This document shows, piece after piece, positions 42,600 through 53,189 of a stretch of 64,000 nt of DNA. The translations under genes were made by a program, and so were the position numbers. Location of the stretch: positions 1,054,001 through 1,118,000 of the forward strand of contig JANFAH010000011.1 of assembly GCA_024663395.1 (NCBI GenBank). Reading direction: 5' to 3'. The notes under the pieces are model-generated. The model did no database searches. It saw only the letters and a list, made by a program, of their open reading frames with translations, and was not told the origin of the DNA. Each line of letters starts with the position of its first letter. Positions within the stretch are counted from its first letter, which is position 1. The stretch comes from Pisolithus tinctorius (lineage: Eukaryota > Basidiomycota > Agaricomycetes > Boletales > Pisolithaceae).

Positions 42600-44970
42600 C
42601 AGTTCGTGCCGTGGAGACTAAACGTGATGAAGCCGAGGATCTTGCAGCATCCATACGCTCGAAGGCACCGGGAGCTTACGTCAGGAGCGGCTTATCGACC
42701 TCGCCTATGAAGAGGGTCGGAGGCTAGGTTTCGAGGAAGGTATTCGTCGTGGCCAGAAGATAAGATATAGAGAAGACCGCGCCGCGGGTATCGACGATGA
42801 CCGCCTCCAGATAGAGGATGTTGCTGCCAGCACAGTTGATAGGCTTCTTGCAGTTCGCGATGAGTTCGAGGAGGAGAGCGAGCCAAACGACCCACCTCCG
42901 CATAGAGAAGTCCAACCACCCCCAGACCTCGATAGAGCTCAAACGCCCACATTGGAACAGGGTTGTGGCAGCTCACACAGATGTCGCAATCCAGAGCTAG
43001 AGATAGTGCGGCCCATTCCGCATGTTTCCCAATCGTGATTCCTGCCTTGTCTGTACCTTCGGTTCCCTCCATTCCAAGCAATCCGTCATGTCCTCCCTCG
43101 TCGTTTTCCCACGCACCATCCATCCCTGATGGGTATATTCCTACTGCTAACCCGGATTCAGGCATTGTTCTCCCCCCTCCCCACGAACTACAATGTAACA
43201 CTCCCTCTCCAACGCCATCTCAGCGAACAATGGCACCAGGTCCCGAGAATGAGGGTATTAAGAGGAGAGATTCGCCTATGAATCGTATCGGTACCTGCAG
43301 CGGCGGTCGTCTATTGACTCAATGACCTCTACCAAGCTCTCTGCATTCACCATATCTCAGCATGGCGACCTTGTAGGGTTGCCTAGTTCTGCTTCCATCC
43401 CTCGGCGGCGAAGTAGACATGATCGTGATCGCAGCCAGGGGTTGGATGTCATCCACAAGGTTTCTAGCAATTATTCGATGGATTACACTCCGTCCAGGGC
43501 AGGTCCATCACACAGCAGGGGACAATCCTACAAGGGTGATCGCGAAGCCGTCGATAGCGAGGCAACACTGCGCCGACAAGACGGTCGGAAGTTGAAACAG
43601 CAATTCGCTGACGAGCTTCGCTATTCAGATCCGACAACAATCAAAGAATGGAGACGTCAACGTTCGCATCTACCGTTTGAATTGTATCATAGATGTTTCA
43701 ATTGCTGATATGTCGTGTGCCATCTTAGGTCTAATCACAGGCATCCAGCAGTACGTTGAATAGACACCGACCCTCTCAAGTGACAACACCTGCACCGCTT
43801 TCTCCTTTACAAACACCACAACCTATGAATCAGCGAGGGCCTCCACCAAACATTCAACCCCATTTTCAGGGGCCCTCGTCCCCTTACTACAGCGAAGCAG
43901 GACAATGTCGTTTATCCTCGGATAGTTCCGTACCCGGGATCGACATTGAACCCCCAATAAGAACATTCTAGTCCTTTTCATCCACCCTATCTGCGAGCTG
44001 ATTCTCTTGTGGTTTGACTGGTGCTCCTTTCCGTGCTTGTCTCTTCGCTATGTGTTGTTCCTCAAAAATAATTGTAATTACTGTCCGAATAGTCGGGTCC
44101 CTCGTCGGACGCACTGTCATGCAGAACCGTCGGCTGTCACCAGACGTCAGGTTTCCTAAGTCCCGACCACGCCAATATACCCCTGCCCATTCCCCCACCT
44201 GCGGGGTGCCAGGGACATCAGCGGAGACCATCGTCTCCTGCCTCCCTAGCCCCAATCGTTCCGAACTCACCAGCAATACCTACCTCAGACCCTGGTCAGA
44301 TGTTCAACGGGTTGCCGGATGGACAGCTTCCTACTCATTGCACCCCCACGAGATCGAGCGATAACAACGCTGACGATGGACCTGTGATTCCACAGAATTT
44401 GCGTGCGGCCCCTCAGCGATGCTCTCAGACACCGTCTGCGTCGTCGCAGCCTGGGGAAAGAGAGAGACAAAGGGAGAGCATGAGGAATCAGTATGCGCCA
44501 CCAGAACGTGAAAGAGAAAGGGATCGGCGCCCGAGGACTTTTTCCTACCCAACGTCGCCAACACCTGCTGGGTTGGCATACCCTGCTCCGCCGATCTCGC
44601 GCGAATCCGCTGGGCCAGGGAGTCCCTCCCAATCTACACTGGACGAGTGACGGTAGAGCACAGCTCTACTGGACGATACAGTGCCCCACCCGAGGCCGCT
44701 GCTCCTGGTGGACCAGGCAAGGGGTACACATTCCCGGCAAAGCGACGAGCAATGCCAGTTCAACCACCAGACGATACGCAGTACCGGGACAAACATTCTC
44801 TCAAGGCTCACAGTCCCGGCGTGGATATGGGCAATACGATCCCCGCTTGTACAATGATCCAGCGAATTTTAGTAGAGAATCCTTGGATATGGAGACAGGT
44901 GCGAAGACAGCCACGAATGCAGAGCGGGGAGGAAGGATACCCGGCTCCCCGACACGTGCATATATGAAAG
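42600..44970 (+). pseudogene. Coiled-coil / disordered protein family, decayed copy 1
   Basis: Segments in several frames follow the order of a family I know from Agaricomycete genomes. VRAVETKRDEAEDLAASIRS leads to QERLIDLAYEEGRRLGFEEG and IRRGQKIRYREDRAAG. Then come a Pro-rich part, SIDSMTSTKLSAFTISQHGD, DELRYSDPTTIKEWRRQ, SVPGIDIEPP, GPVIPQNLRAAPQR, a charged ERERERDRRPRTFSYP block and DDTQYRDKHSLKA near 44790. At least four frame changes and a stop after YHRCFNC show it is broken, although some breaks may be introns. Function unknown: helical N-terminus and a long disordered tail. Confidence 0.6.
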
Positions 44971-45044
44971 GTTGCGATGAATTAGAGATGAGTGTAGTTT
45001 CCATTCGTAGGTATACATATTGGACTGTACACACACTACACTCG

Positions 45045-46415
45045 TCAGCGGACCTTGGCAGCCCCATCTGATAATTTCTCCTCTGCATCCTCTGATTCAC
45101 TCCTCTCTGCGTCAGGGAGTCTCTGGTTTGTTGGAAAATGCTGAAGCGCATGAGCCAGGCGCACCTGCATTTCCGTCAGGACATGCTCGTCCACTTTACC
45201 CCTTCCCGGTAAAGCCCAAGCTGCGTAGACCTTGCCGTGTGACCCAGACGTCAGCCAATTTGTCCCGTATTCCTCATTGTATGCCAGGATCCACAGAGCG
45301 CAGCATAGACAACTCCATTTGCTACATCCAATAGGCTGTTGTTCGGAATGATCCAAACCATGGACCGGGTTGCTGAGATCTAGTAGAACACGAATTTCGG
45401 CATGCAGCCGAGTCGTGACAGAACATCTCTTGTGCCACTTCCGCGCCATCCATGGGAACTTGAAGCACAGCGTGGCTAGAGCGTCATCGAGGAGACTGTC
45501 GCCGAGTGTTTGCCTCACCGTGTCCGAATAGTCGCCGCCCAGATTAACTGTGGTCTCTCCGGTTCCCTCAATATCTCCGGCCCAACGATATTTAACGCCA
45601 TCTGGAAAAAGGCCCTTTACATGCTTGATCAACTCGCTAAGGCCGTCCTGATAATGACAAGCCATAGCGAGGCAGCGCCTTAGCTTTTCGGCTTGCGTTC
45701 TCGGCCAAGGATCGGTGCTTTTGCAGAGCTGACACAAAATGCGGGATCGTCTGAGAATCTGGCAGGCGAGCACAAGCTCTGAGTAGACCGCTAAGAGGCC
45801 TGGCGTTTCTGAGAGATCCCATAAGTTGAAACCTTCATTGATATCCGGGATACCTTCCAGCAGATCACGGAGCATCTGCACAGATGAGATTTGTTCGCCG
45901 CCATACTTGGATTTGCGGTAATCCAGGGAGAGGGGAAACTCGTCCTCGAGGGACGGTAAGAAGAAGTAGTGTGTCCGAAGAAAGTCGTTGAGGCAACACG
46001 AGAATTCGTTCACAGCTTGATTCAACTTCATGATTCGCTCCGCGATGTTCGCCGCGCAACGAGAAAACAGGAAAGACAAAACATCACATGTCTGTGTAGC
46101 CTCGGAGTCGCTGATCAGCTTGAAGAAGTCACGAGCAGCCCGATCGTCGTCAGCGGTAACGTCGTCGTTCTTTCCCAAGACCAGCGTGAGACCCCCGCGG
46201 GTGTCGAGTGCCACAGCGAACACCTCTCCAGGCTTTCTGGTCGTCAATGCAAGAGCAACAGTGTCCAGGACACGTATGGTGGTATTGGTATCGGGGGCCC
46301 GTGTGGCCTTGTTGCTGCACTCGATCGAGGAGTCTGAATAGCCCATAAGGTTGAGTAGTTGAAGGCAACCAGAAAGCAGGTATTGTTTGTACGACATCTC
46401 CAAGTCGAGTTCCAT
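45045..46415 (-). CDS. OTT_1508-like nucleic acid/nucleotide deaminase domain protein
   Basis: A single open frame of 456 codons from ATG 46415 (MELDLEMSYKQYLLSGCLQL), no intron needed. The first ~330 residues are mostly helical and unrecognised. The C-terminal part carries the deaminase signature: LHAEIRVLLDL at about residue 337, then PIGCSKWSCLCCALWILAYN with the SK and CxxC of the zinc site near residues 363-371, then TNWLTSGSHGKVYAAWALPG. His and two Cys bind zinc and the Glu of HAE is the proton shuttle in this superfamily. Substrate is unknown. The frame is undamaged amid CpG-decayed neighbours, which suggests a live gene. It lies between two broken copies of one family. Confidence 0.75.
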   Translation of the reverse strand: MELDLEMSYKQYLLSGCLQLLNLMGYSDSSIECSNKATRAPDTNTTIRVLDTVALALTTRKPGEVFAVALDTRGGLTLVLGKNDDVTADDDRAARDFFKLISDSEATQTCDVLSFLFSRCAANIAERIMKLNQAVNEFSCCLNDFLRTHYFFLPSLEDEFPLSLDYRKSKYGGEQISSVQMLRDLLEGIPDINEGFNLWDLSETPGLLAVYSELVLACQILRRSRILCQLCKSTDPWPRTQAEKLRRCLAMACHYQDGLSELIKHVKGLFPDGVKYRWAGDIEGTGETTVNLGGDYSDTVRQTLGDSLLDDALATLCFKFPWMARKWHKRCSVTTRLHAEIRVLLDLSNPVHGLDHSEQQPIGCSKWSCLCCALWILAYNEEYGTNWLTSGSHGKVYAAWALPGRGKVDEHVLTEMQVRLAHALQHFPTNQRLPDAERSESEDAEEKLSDGAAKVR

Positions 46416-48424
46416 GTTGATTGAAGGTTTCGAATCTGTTGTTACGGGCGGGCGACGGAGTCCCCAACAGATAATAAATAAATAAACTCACGGAGATACT
46501 TATAAGGACAGAAATCGACCCCGGCGGGCAATCCACCAGGATTTACCCTGGTGATAAAATTGCAGTCAGCCATAGGAGAATCTGGACATGGGCCCAGGTA
46601 CGGTCTGGGTGCGGACCATAATCCGATCCTCCATTGTGGTTGTCCGCCCCGCGGACTTCTGCAGCTCGATCACTTTCTTTCAGGCTTTTCAACCTCGACC
46701 AGTGGATAACGCAATGACACATGAGTTGCATACCTAGTACTATCTGGGTGTGTTACCTCCCATCGCTGCATGCGGCTCGCTTTGGCACATCATCTGCGTC
46801 TGGCTGGCGGCTCATCTGCCAAGTGGAGGCTGCGAGGTCAGTCATTTTCTTCTCGATCATTTACTTCCATGGCTGACGCTAGCCTTTCTGTTTTCCTACC
46901 TGATGACATCTGCCTCCGGCCCATCTCTATATATTTTCCGAGTTACCAAGTATGTACGCATTGCCTTCGTCTTTGTTTGGTGTCGGCGGAAAACGCCGAG
47001 CCAATAAAATGGGCAGAAGTGCGCACCCATGTGACGCAACTGCAGCGAATTCAATGATTCCGCTCACATATTTCTCTAGGAAATTCTCTCATTGAGGCAT
47101 GCCACACTGGTAGCCTCGAATGAAGTCGAAGCTACAGGCCCTTCTTCAGGTGCCATTGAAGCGAGGAACACTCATTTTGTATAGAGAGGGAGAGGTAATG
47201 CCTGTTGTAGTACATGCCACAAGAAATCAAGTAGCACTAGCATTCGTGGGGGGTTGTAAGTACTATTACAAGGAAATGAATTGTATATTCATGAGTCTAC
47301 TCGGAACACTAGGCCCTAGTGGTTGCGTATCAGAGATACACAAAAATGGTACACTGGTCAAAGTATTCGAGACGTTCCTTGGCTCTCCACGAAGTACCTA
47401 TCATCATCAAGTATGCCGACGACGATTGACAAACTCCCTTGCCCGCTGAACCTGCGAATTATTTACATGAGCGTCCCACTCTCATCGCTCGCTCGGAAGT
47501 CATTGAGAAGCTTGGCGACACTAGGCTCCCTTGAGCCTATCGACCAGCACAACTCCTACTGCGGTTCAGCAGAATTATGGGAGTATTGGTTGGATCCTCG
47601 TAGTGGCACGTACAAGCCACAAAAGGTTTGAAGACGGCCCTTGGTTGTGGGAAGTTTAGGGTGTGTGAGGTAGCGGTATGCACACTGACAAAGACAACAC
47701 GCAGTGGGTGCTCAAGGGAAAACCTTCATCTCTGTGGAAGGCAGGCGCAACAACGAAGACGACACATGGATGCTCAGGGGAACCTTCGTTTTCAGTGGGG
47801 AAGACAGGTTAAGACCGATGCAAGGGGAATTGTATGCTGCTTGCAGGGCCCTTGATAGTGGAACCAGACGATCGAGGATCCATATAGGTGGATTGCGGGT
47901 GTGCGGGGGAGCCGAATGCCTTAATGTCATCGTTCCATGTATCAGTAACCAAGCCAAGAAGCTCCACTGGCGTGGAGAACCTCGTCGACAAGAAGTGAGG
48001 AAGCGCATATGAACTTCTGCTCACAGTGTCGTCGAAGGCTATGCAAAAGTGCACCTCCGCATACTGGGATGGTGCAGTAGGGAGGCCTAGGGACAGGAGG
48101 CAGGGAACAGCCACGTAGTGCTCTAATAGTCAGACAGACGAAGACTCTGGACATGCGCATGTACCGTTACACACTTTAGCCTGTAGCTTCCCCTGAGCTC
48201 AGTTCATTGCTCAGAGGCTATCTCCCACTACTTCAACGGTGCATGGCTGTTCAGTGTTAGAAGGTCGGCCTAGTGTCAGGTTCAGGCCAAAGTAAAGGGA
48301 CACCTTGACGAGGACCCGGGCCTGTCAGCGCCCACGTGAGTTTCGCCGATACGCTTATTGAGGTTGATATGACGACTTCCCTTCCCCCATAGACCTCAGC
48401 CTGATACCCCGAATCTGGCATAGC
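46416..48424. other. Unassigned interval with possible gene debris
   Basis: Promoter-side sequence of the deaminase gene comes first (TATAAG on the minus strand near 46500). Then about 1.8 kb holds short open frames on the plus strand, for example 47120-47449 and 47323-47631. They read well over 40-60 residues (MSVPLSSLAR, AYELLLTVSSKAMQKC near 48020) but do not join into a gene I recognise. Confidence 0.35.
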
Positions 48425-49076
48425 TTGCCCAGGCAACATGTTCGTGGCCCAAGTCAAAAGTTTCGCAAGCGACGTGAACCGGTACATTGGTCTGCAACAC
48501 AGCGCGAGCTCCTTTGCCTCTTAGTCGATGAGGAATATAAAAGCCAGCAGACATCCAAAGTCCTCTGCGCCGTATTCACTCAATTTGAACAAGAAACTCG
48601 GCATGCTTTAGATGCACAAAGGACTCGTTAGCACGGGCCAGGTGTATCAGTGATATGTTGATTGTGGCTCAGCAAGATGCTGCCTGTGCACAGGAGAAGC
48701 TGAGGCTGTATAAGTTACAGGCGGGGAGCTTGGATGCACAGGAGATAGCTCGTGCCGTTGAGGCCCAACGTGGCAAAGCCGAAGGTCTCAGGCTTCGAGG
48801 AAGGTATTCATCGTGGCCACAAGATGAAATATAGAAAAGACCACGCTATGGGTTGATGATGACCATCTTCGAATGAAGGATGGTGCTGCCAATACAATTG
48901 ACAGGTTTCTTGCAGCTCGTGATGAGTTCGAGGAGGAAAGGGAGCCAAATGACCCACCCCACTGTCAGACCTTGATAGAGAAGATGCCCACATTGGACTC
49001 AGTGAGCACTGAGGGCTCACGCAGACGTCACAATCCAGAGCCAGAGGTCATGTGGCCCACCTTCATAGCTATGTGA
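48425..49076 (+). pseudogene. Coiled-coil / disordered protein family, decayed copy 2 (N-terminal part)
   Basis: Frames in order: SFASDVNRYIGLQHSASSFA, then DEEYKSQQTSKVLCAVFTQF with EQETRHALDAQRTR, then ARARCISDMLIVAQQDAACA with QEKLRLYKLQAG and EIARAVEAQRGKAEGL, then FEEGIHRGHKMKYRKDHA, then RFLAARDEFEEEREPNDPP. The last ~400 bp parallel 42690-43020 of copy 1. Breaks include TGA/TAG codons and shifts between segments. The protein would be long helical coiled coils. The family has no function I can name. Confidence 0.6.
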
Positions 49077-49604
49077 AATGCTAAGAGAAAGACTACACGA
49101 TGAGAATCACGAACAATGATGAAAGTGGGCAGATCGAGGTGAGAAAGGGTGCAACAGTAGGTCGTGAGGGAAACGAGAATGAATACGATCTATCAGGTGT
49201 GGGGGGAAGGCCGCGAGTCGCCGAGCGCATAGTTAGGCACAGCAACCGAGTCCCGAGATGCTGAGATGCCGAGGCACATGGCGCACGAAGAAGAGGGTCA
49301 CGTGTGTCACAAATTTGTTCAGTACCATTATGATGCCGGCAACCTTGAATAACATGTCATCGCATTATAACGTATATTACAATACCATTCTGATGGAATC
49401 TAATAGAATAACTGTACCTTAGCGATAATCTTTGATAATCAGAAGGTATTGTAAGGATAGTCCTAATGACTCCGCGTCTATAATACTCGGGAAGTGCCGC
49501 CTGCGTCGGCGCTAACCTTGCTTGCTATTGTACACAGCAAGGCTCAGGCGCTGTGCGACTTGCGCTGACCCCTTACTCTTCCTGCAGTCACCCCACAGCC
49601 CTGT
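49077..49604. other. Intergenic, upstream of G-domain gene 1
   Basis: No gene. The last ~65 bp (from about 49540, AAGGCTCAGGCGCTGTGCGA) recur upstream of gene 2 (53094) and, expanded, gene 3 (57484). This marks the conserved left part of the tandem unit. Confidence 0.5.
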
Positions 49605-52422
49605 ATGATGGCTTCGCTGCTGAAACTCTCCTGTATGACTGAGACTGTCAACTACCAATTCCTGGAGACTAACTTCACGAAACACCTGTGGGCAGACATC
49701 GAGTTGCAGAACGCACAAGGCATAGAATCCGTCAAACTCCAACTCAATGGCAGTGAATACTCCCTTGCTCGAAGTCAAGAGAAGAGCGACACTTTTTCGA
49801 AAGCTTTTGATAAGCCATTGTCTGTATCTTCTCAGCTACGTGTCAACCACACTCAGGTTCACGACTGACCCACGATAGGACATTGGAAACAGAGCCGCTC
49901 GCTCTTTCTGTAAGCCGAAAGAGGTCGTGGTTCTCTTGCTGTGGCGAAACGGTTCCAGAAACCATCACATTTCGCTCCGTTGATGTCCGGTCCAAGTTAG
50001 ATGGACAAGGTGAGCTCCGGATTATATATATGTAGTTCCTAAGTAGGGTCCTCAAATTTGCACAGAGTTTCATCACGTATGGGGCAAAGTATCCATCAAG
50101 CTCCGCTTCCTGCCCCAAACTCAATCAGGCGTACGCAAATACCAGTTGTTACACAATGAGTGTTGACTATGGATTTACAGGTTATGGCTTCGAGTGTGCC
50201 TGCAAAGTCCGAGGCTCCACAACCAATCACTGAGCAACCAGTCGTTACTCATTCTACTCCAGCCGTACGTGGGAAGCAGGCGATACTGGACAAGTGCTGA
50301 TTGATGGCAACTAGCAGGATACAGTTCGGAGTGCAGGTACACCTGTACCTGCCAACATACCTCCAACTGCCAACACACCTCCCCCTGCTAACATACCTCC
50401 ACCTGCCAACACAATTGCACCTGCCAATCGCGAAGGTCTACGGCCAACCACCGAAGACCTCATTCGGCAGTGTCCTCGGTGAGTCAACTTCGCACTTGTC
50501 AGTGTCTCACTCATCGCCATGTAATAGTTTCCGAGTCTTGGTAGTTGGAAAGGTAACTTGAATTTGCGTGCTGCCACTTGCCTAGGTTCTAACATCCTTA
50601 CAGTCAGGTGTTGGAAAATCCACTTTGATTAATCGAATCTTCGGTGTGAACACTGCGGTTGAGTGGTTCAAATTCTGTGTCCCTACCTGGCGTTGATGAT
50701 GGCCATAGAATGTAGCAAAGGATAAACCAGGGGAAGCAGACATTGAACAGGAATTCACTTCGCCAGAGAACGACCGGCTCATTTTGCATGATAGCAAAGG
50801 TTTTGAGGCGGGCGATGCTGGCAACTATGACACCGTGAAGTCATTCATAGTAAAGAGGAAGAAAGAACCCAAAATCAAAGATCAGCTTCATGCAGTCTGG
50901 TACGTGGTTCTGAGACAGCCACGTTGAAGGTTTTGACGAAAGAGTCTATATGATAGGTTGTGTTTTCAGATACCCATTCCAACGTATGGTGAACGACTTT
51001 TGGAGGACGCTGCAGAAGCGTTTCTGAAAATAAGGAAGGAAGTCCTAGGGGATAGTGAGCAATTATACTGTTGTTTCATCTGCGCCATACCCACCGCATT
51101 CAGCGCCGACGATAGTCGTATTCACGAAACATGACCGGCTCGTGAGTTTCATGCGGCAGAGAATGCCAAACGATCCTGAAGCAGGGCAACGATATCTACA
51201 AGAGGAATGTGTCCAGCAAATCAATGACTTTACTGGAGAGAATATAGCACATGTTGCAGTTAGCTGTGGGTGTTACTCCTTCGATTCCGTTTTAACCACT
51301 CAGCCCAGAGACCACCAGCGAAACCCAGATATGAGCACGAGCTTAGGGACCTAATAAGCCTTACTCAGGACATGGTATCTATGAGTTTCACCTCCCCGGG
51401 GAATGAAGTATCGCCAGTGCCTCTGGCAGCTGCAGGGGCACAACGAATGTTGCCTATATTGAAGGTTCAGTTATCAATTGCGTAGGTTTCAGTCATCGCG
51501 ATAGCCGCATATATATTGACTTGCTTGTCAAATAGCGTAGGAAGGCAGAGTGGGTGCGGGTATATGAAACACTTAATTTGAAGCTCATCTTTTTACAAGG
51601 ATACTGGAGGGTAATGGGTGCCAGCGCAAATTTTCCGGGTTACACAATGCAGGATTGCCTTCGTGTCATACACAATGACATCGTGGCGGTCTGGAATTTT
51701 TATGATCCTTGCCAAGTGAGCATTGTCGCCCTAGCGGTCAGCGTTACTATGATGTACTGACATTTACCTTGCAGTACCTGAATAGTGAGGAATTCCGAAA
51801 GGTGATGATGAACATGGTTGAGAGAGCTGATCCACCGGCCTCCCCCTCTCGGATTGATACTGACACATTAGCCGGGTAAGTGTTGTTTTCGAACCGCTAT
51901 GCGACAAACTCAAAAGACTCGCTGCACATCTAGGGGAGTCCCTCTCATCGCTCTAGCTCCTGTAATGCTGCCATTAAATGCTTTCTTTACCCTTGGCAAG
52001 TGGGTTTTTGCAGCATACCAGGGACTGTAAGTGGCATTTCTGTGATGCTCTCGGCGTCAGATGACTCCCGACCTTTCAGACAAGGCGTTCCCACAAAGTT
52101 CATGGCTTACATCGTTGATTTGACGCACGTACTGGAAATACTGTTTGCACTCACAGCTGAGATGAGGGCAAAGAAGCTTACTCGCACGGCGATTAAGATT
52201 GCATATAAAGCCTACCTTGAATCGGAATGGATGACGCACACCCACACGGACATTAGGTATTTCCGATGTTCGGCTAAGGATCGTGATGATGTCCTCGACA
52301 AGATCACATCTATGATCCCTTCAGGCGACAGGGAAGATCGAGTTTCTCGGGCGCTCCAAAGCAAGCCGTCGGTTGACCTGGGGAGAGATGAAGAATGGAC
52401 GAGCGAAGAAGTCTCTCAATGA
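49605..52422 (+). CDS. G-domain (TRAFAC-type GTPase) protein, tandem gene 1
   Basis: The GTPase reading starts at ATG 50184 (MASSVPAKSEAPQPITEQ), runs through a Pro/Ala-rich linker, then exons 50528-50552, 50604-50657, 50709-50899, 50957-51054, 51104-51265, 51319-51481, microexon 51536-51549, 51600-51715, 51775-51875, 51934-52026 and 52080-52422. Introns are 49-59 nt with phases that all join. G1 is GKSGVGKS, split by an intron after GK; G3 is DSKG (LILHDSKGFEAGD); G4 is TKHD (VVFTKHDRL); G5 is SSK, created by splicing. A hydrophobic stretch (PLIALAPVMLPLNAF, about 51940) and helical C-terminus follow. Upstream exons (49605-50160: NYQFLETNF, KHLWADIELQNAQG, FHHVWGKVSIKLRFL) form a beta-sandwich-like domain whose link to the GTPase is uncertain. 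Nucleotide cycling is expected; the cellular role is unknown. Confidence 0.82.
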
Positions 52423-53189
52423 AGCCTGCGCTTTCCTTTAGCATCTTTTCCTGACGTTTTGCGTTCTTTCACTAGTCTTCCTGCTGTATCACGCTACTGA
52501 TGCTACTCCCCCTGTATCCTGCTGTATTTGCACGTAGCCGATTTGAAGCAAGTGTTTCCTGACAGACAAGTCCTTGGGCAGTTGAGCATCGGTATCAAAC
52601 CGATCCGGAGGTGCCAACTTCCTGCCTGCATCCCTGGGAGTACAACTTCACAAGCATTCAACTAACCTAACTTCGATATCAACGTATCTTTTTCCCCATT
52701 GTTCATGTCTCACTGCAAACAAACATTTCGATCATACCGGCTGATTCTGGTGTGCATACCCATCTATTAGCCTCATGTCCCATGTACAACTTTTAGCACA
52801 GGAGTATATATAGAGTAGAACCAAATTATAGCAGTCACGCGGAAGGCTGCAGTGAAACGGAGAGCACAAATATTTATGTGAATGAGAGGATCATTGCAAC
52901 ACACACCTGGCTCTAGGCCTCCTGACGATCTCCGGCCAGTAAGTTACTTACAATAACCTGACTTTTCTAATAGCTTTCCCGGATGAGAGTGGGAAGCAGG
53001 AAGGAATCTTGAAGGGCGGTGAAGTTGCTGGACCGGTAACCGAACAGGGCGCTTTCGAAGAAAGAGCATGAGGCCGCCGCGTGATCTCAGCAGCGAGGCT
53101 CAGGCGCCGTGCGACTTGCACTAACCCCTTCGGCCTTCCCGTAGTCGCCCCACAGGCCTCTAGAATGGCCTTGCCTCTGATACTATCCT
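52423..53189. other. Intergenic between G-domain genes 1 and 2
   Basis: The 3' flank (TTTTCCTGACGTTTTGCGT) is shared with genes 2 and 3. A block at about 52670-52840, with TATATATA at 52805-52812 followed by GAGTAGAACCAAA, recurs at 57050-57220. The recurrence of this promoter-like block shows where tandem units were joined. Confidence 0.5.
52805..52812 (+). promoter_or_regulatory. TATA-like motif, promoter remnant
   Basis: TATATATA sits in the duplicated block that, at 57193-57200, stands about 70 bp upstream of an ATG encoding a signal-peptide-like start. Here no such ATG follows. Confidence 0.4.

Noticed and set aside
49845..49890. A 17-22 nt intron joining the N-terminal domain exons
   Set aside because: It would restore frame, but the length is well below the 49-69 nt seen elsewhere in the window, so I report a frame uncertainty instead.
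50900..50975. TTTTCAG near 50970 as the splice acceptor in gene 1
   Set aside because: Using it creates a TGA at the junction, and gene 2 has TTTTCAA at this position. The upstream GATAG acceptor gives LCFQIPIP in frame in all three genes.
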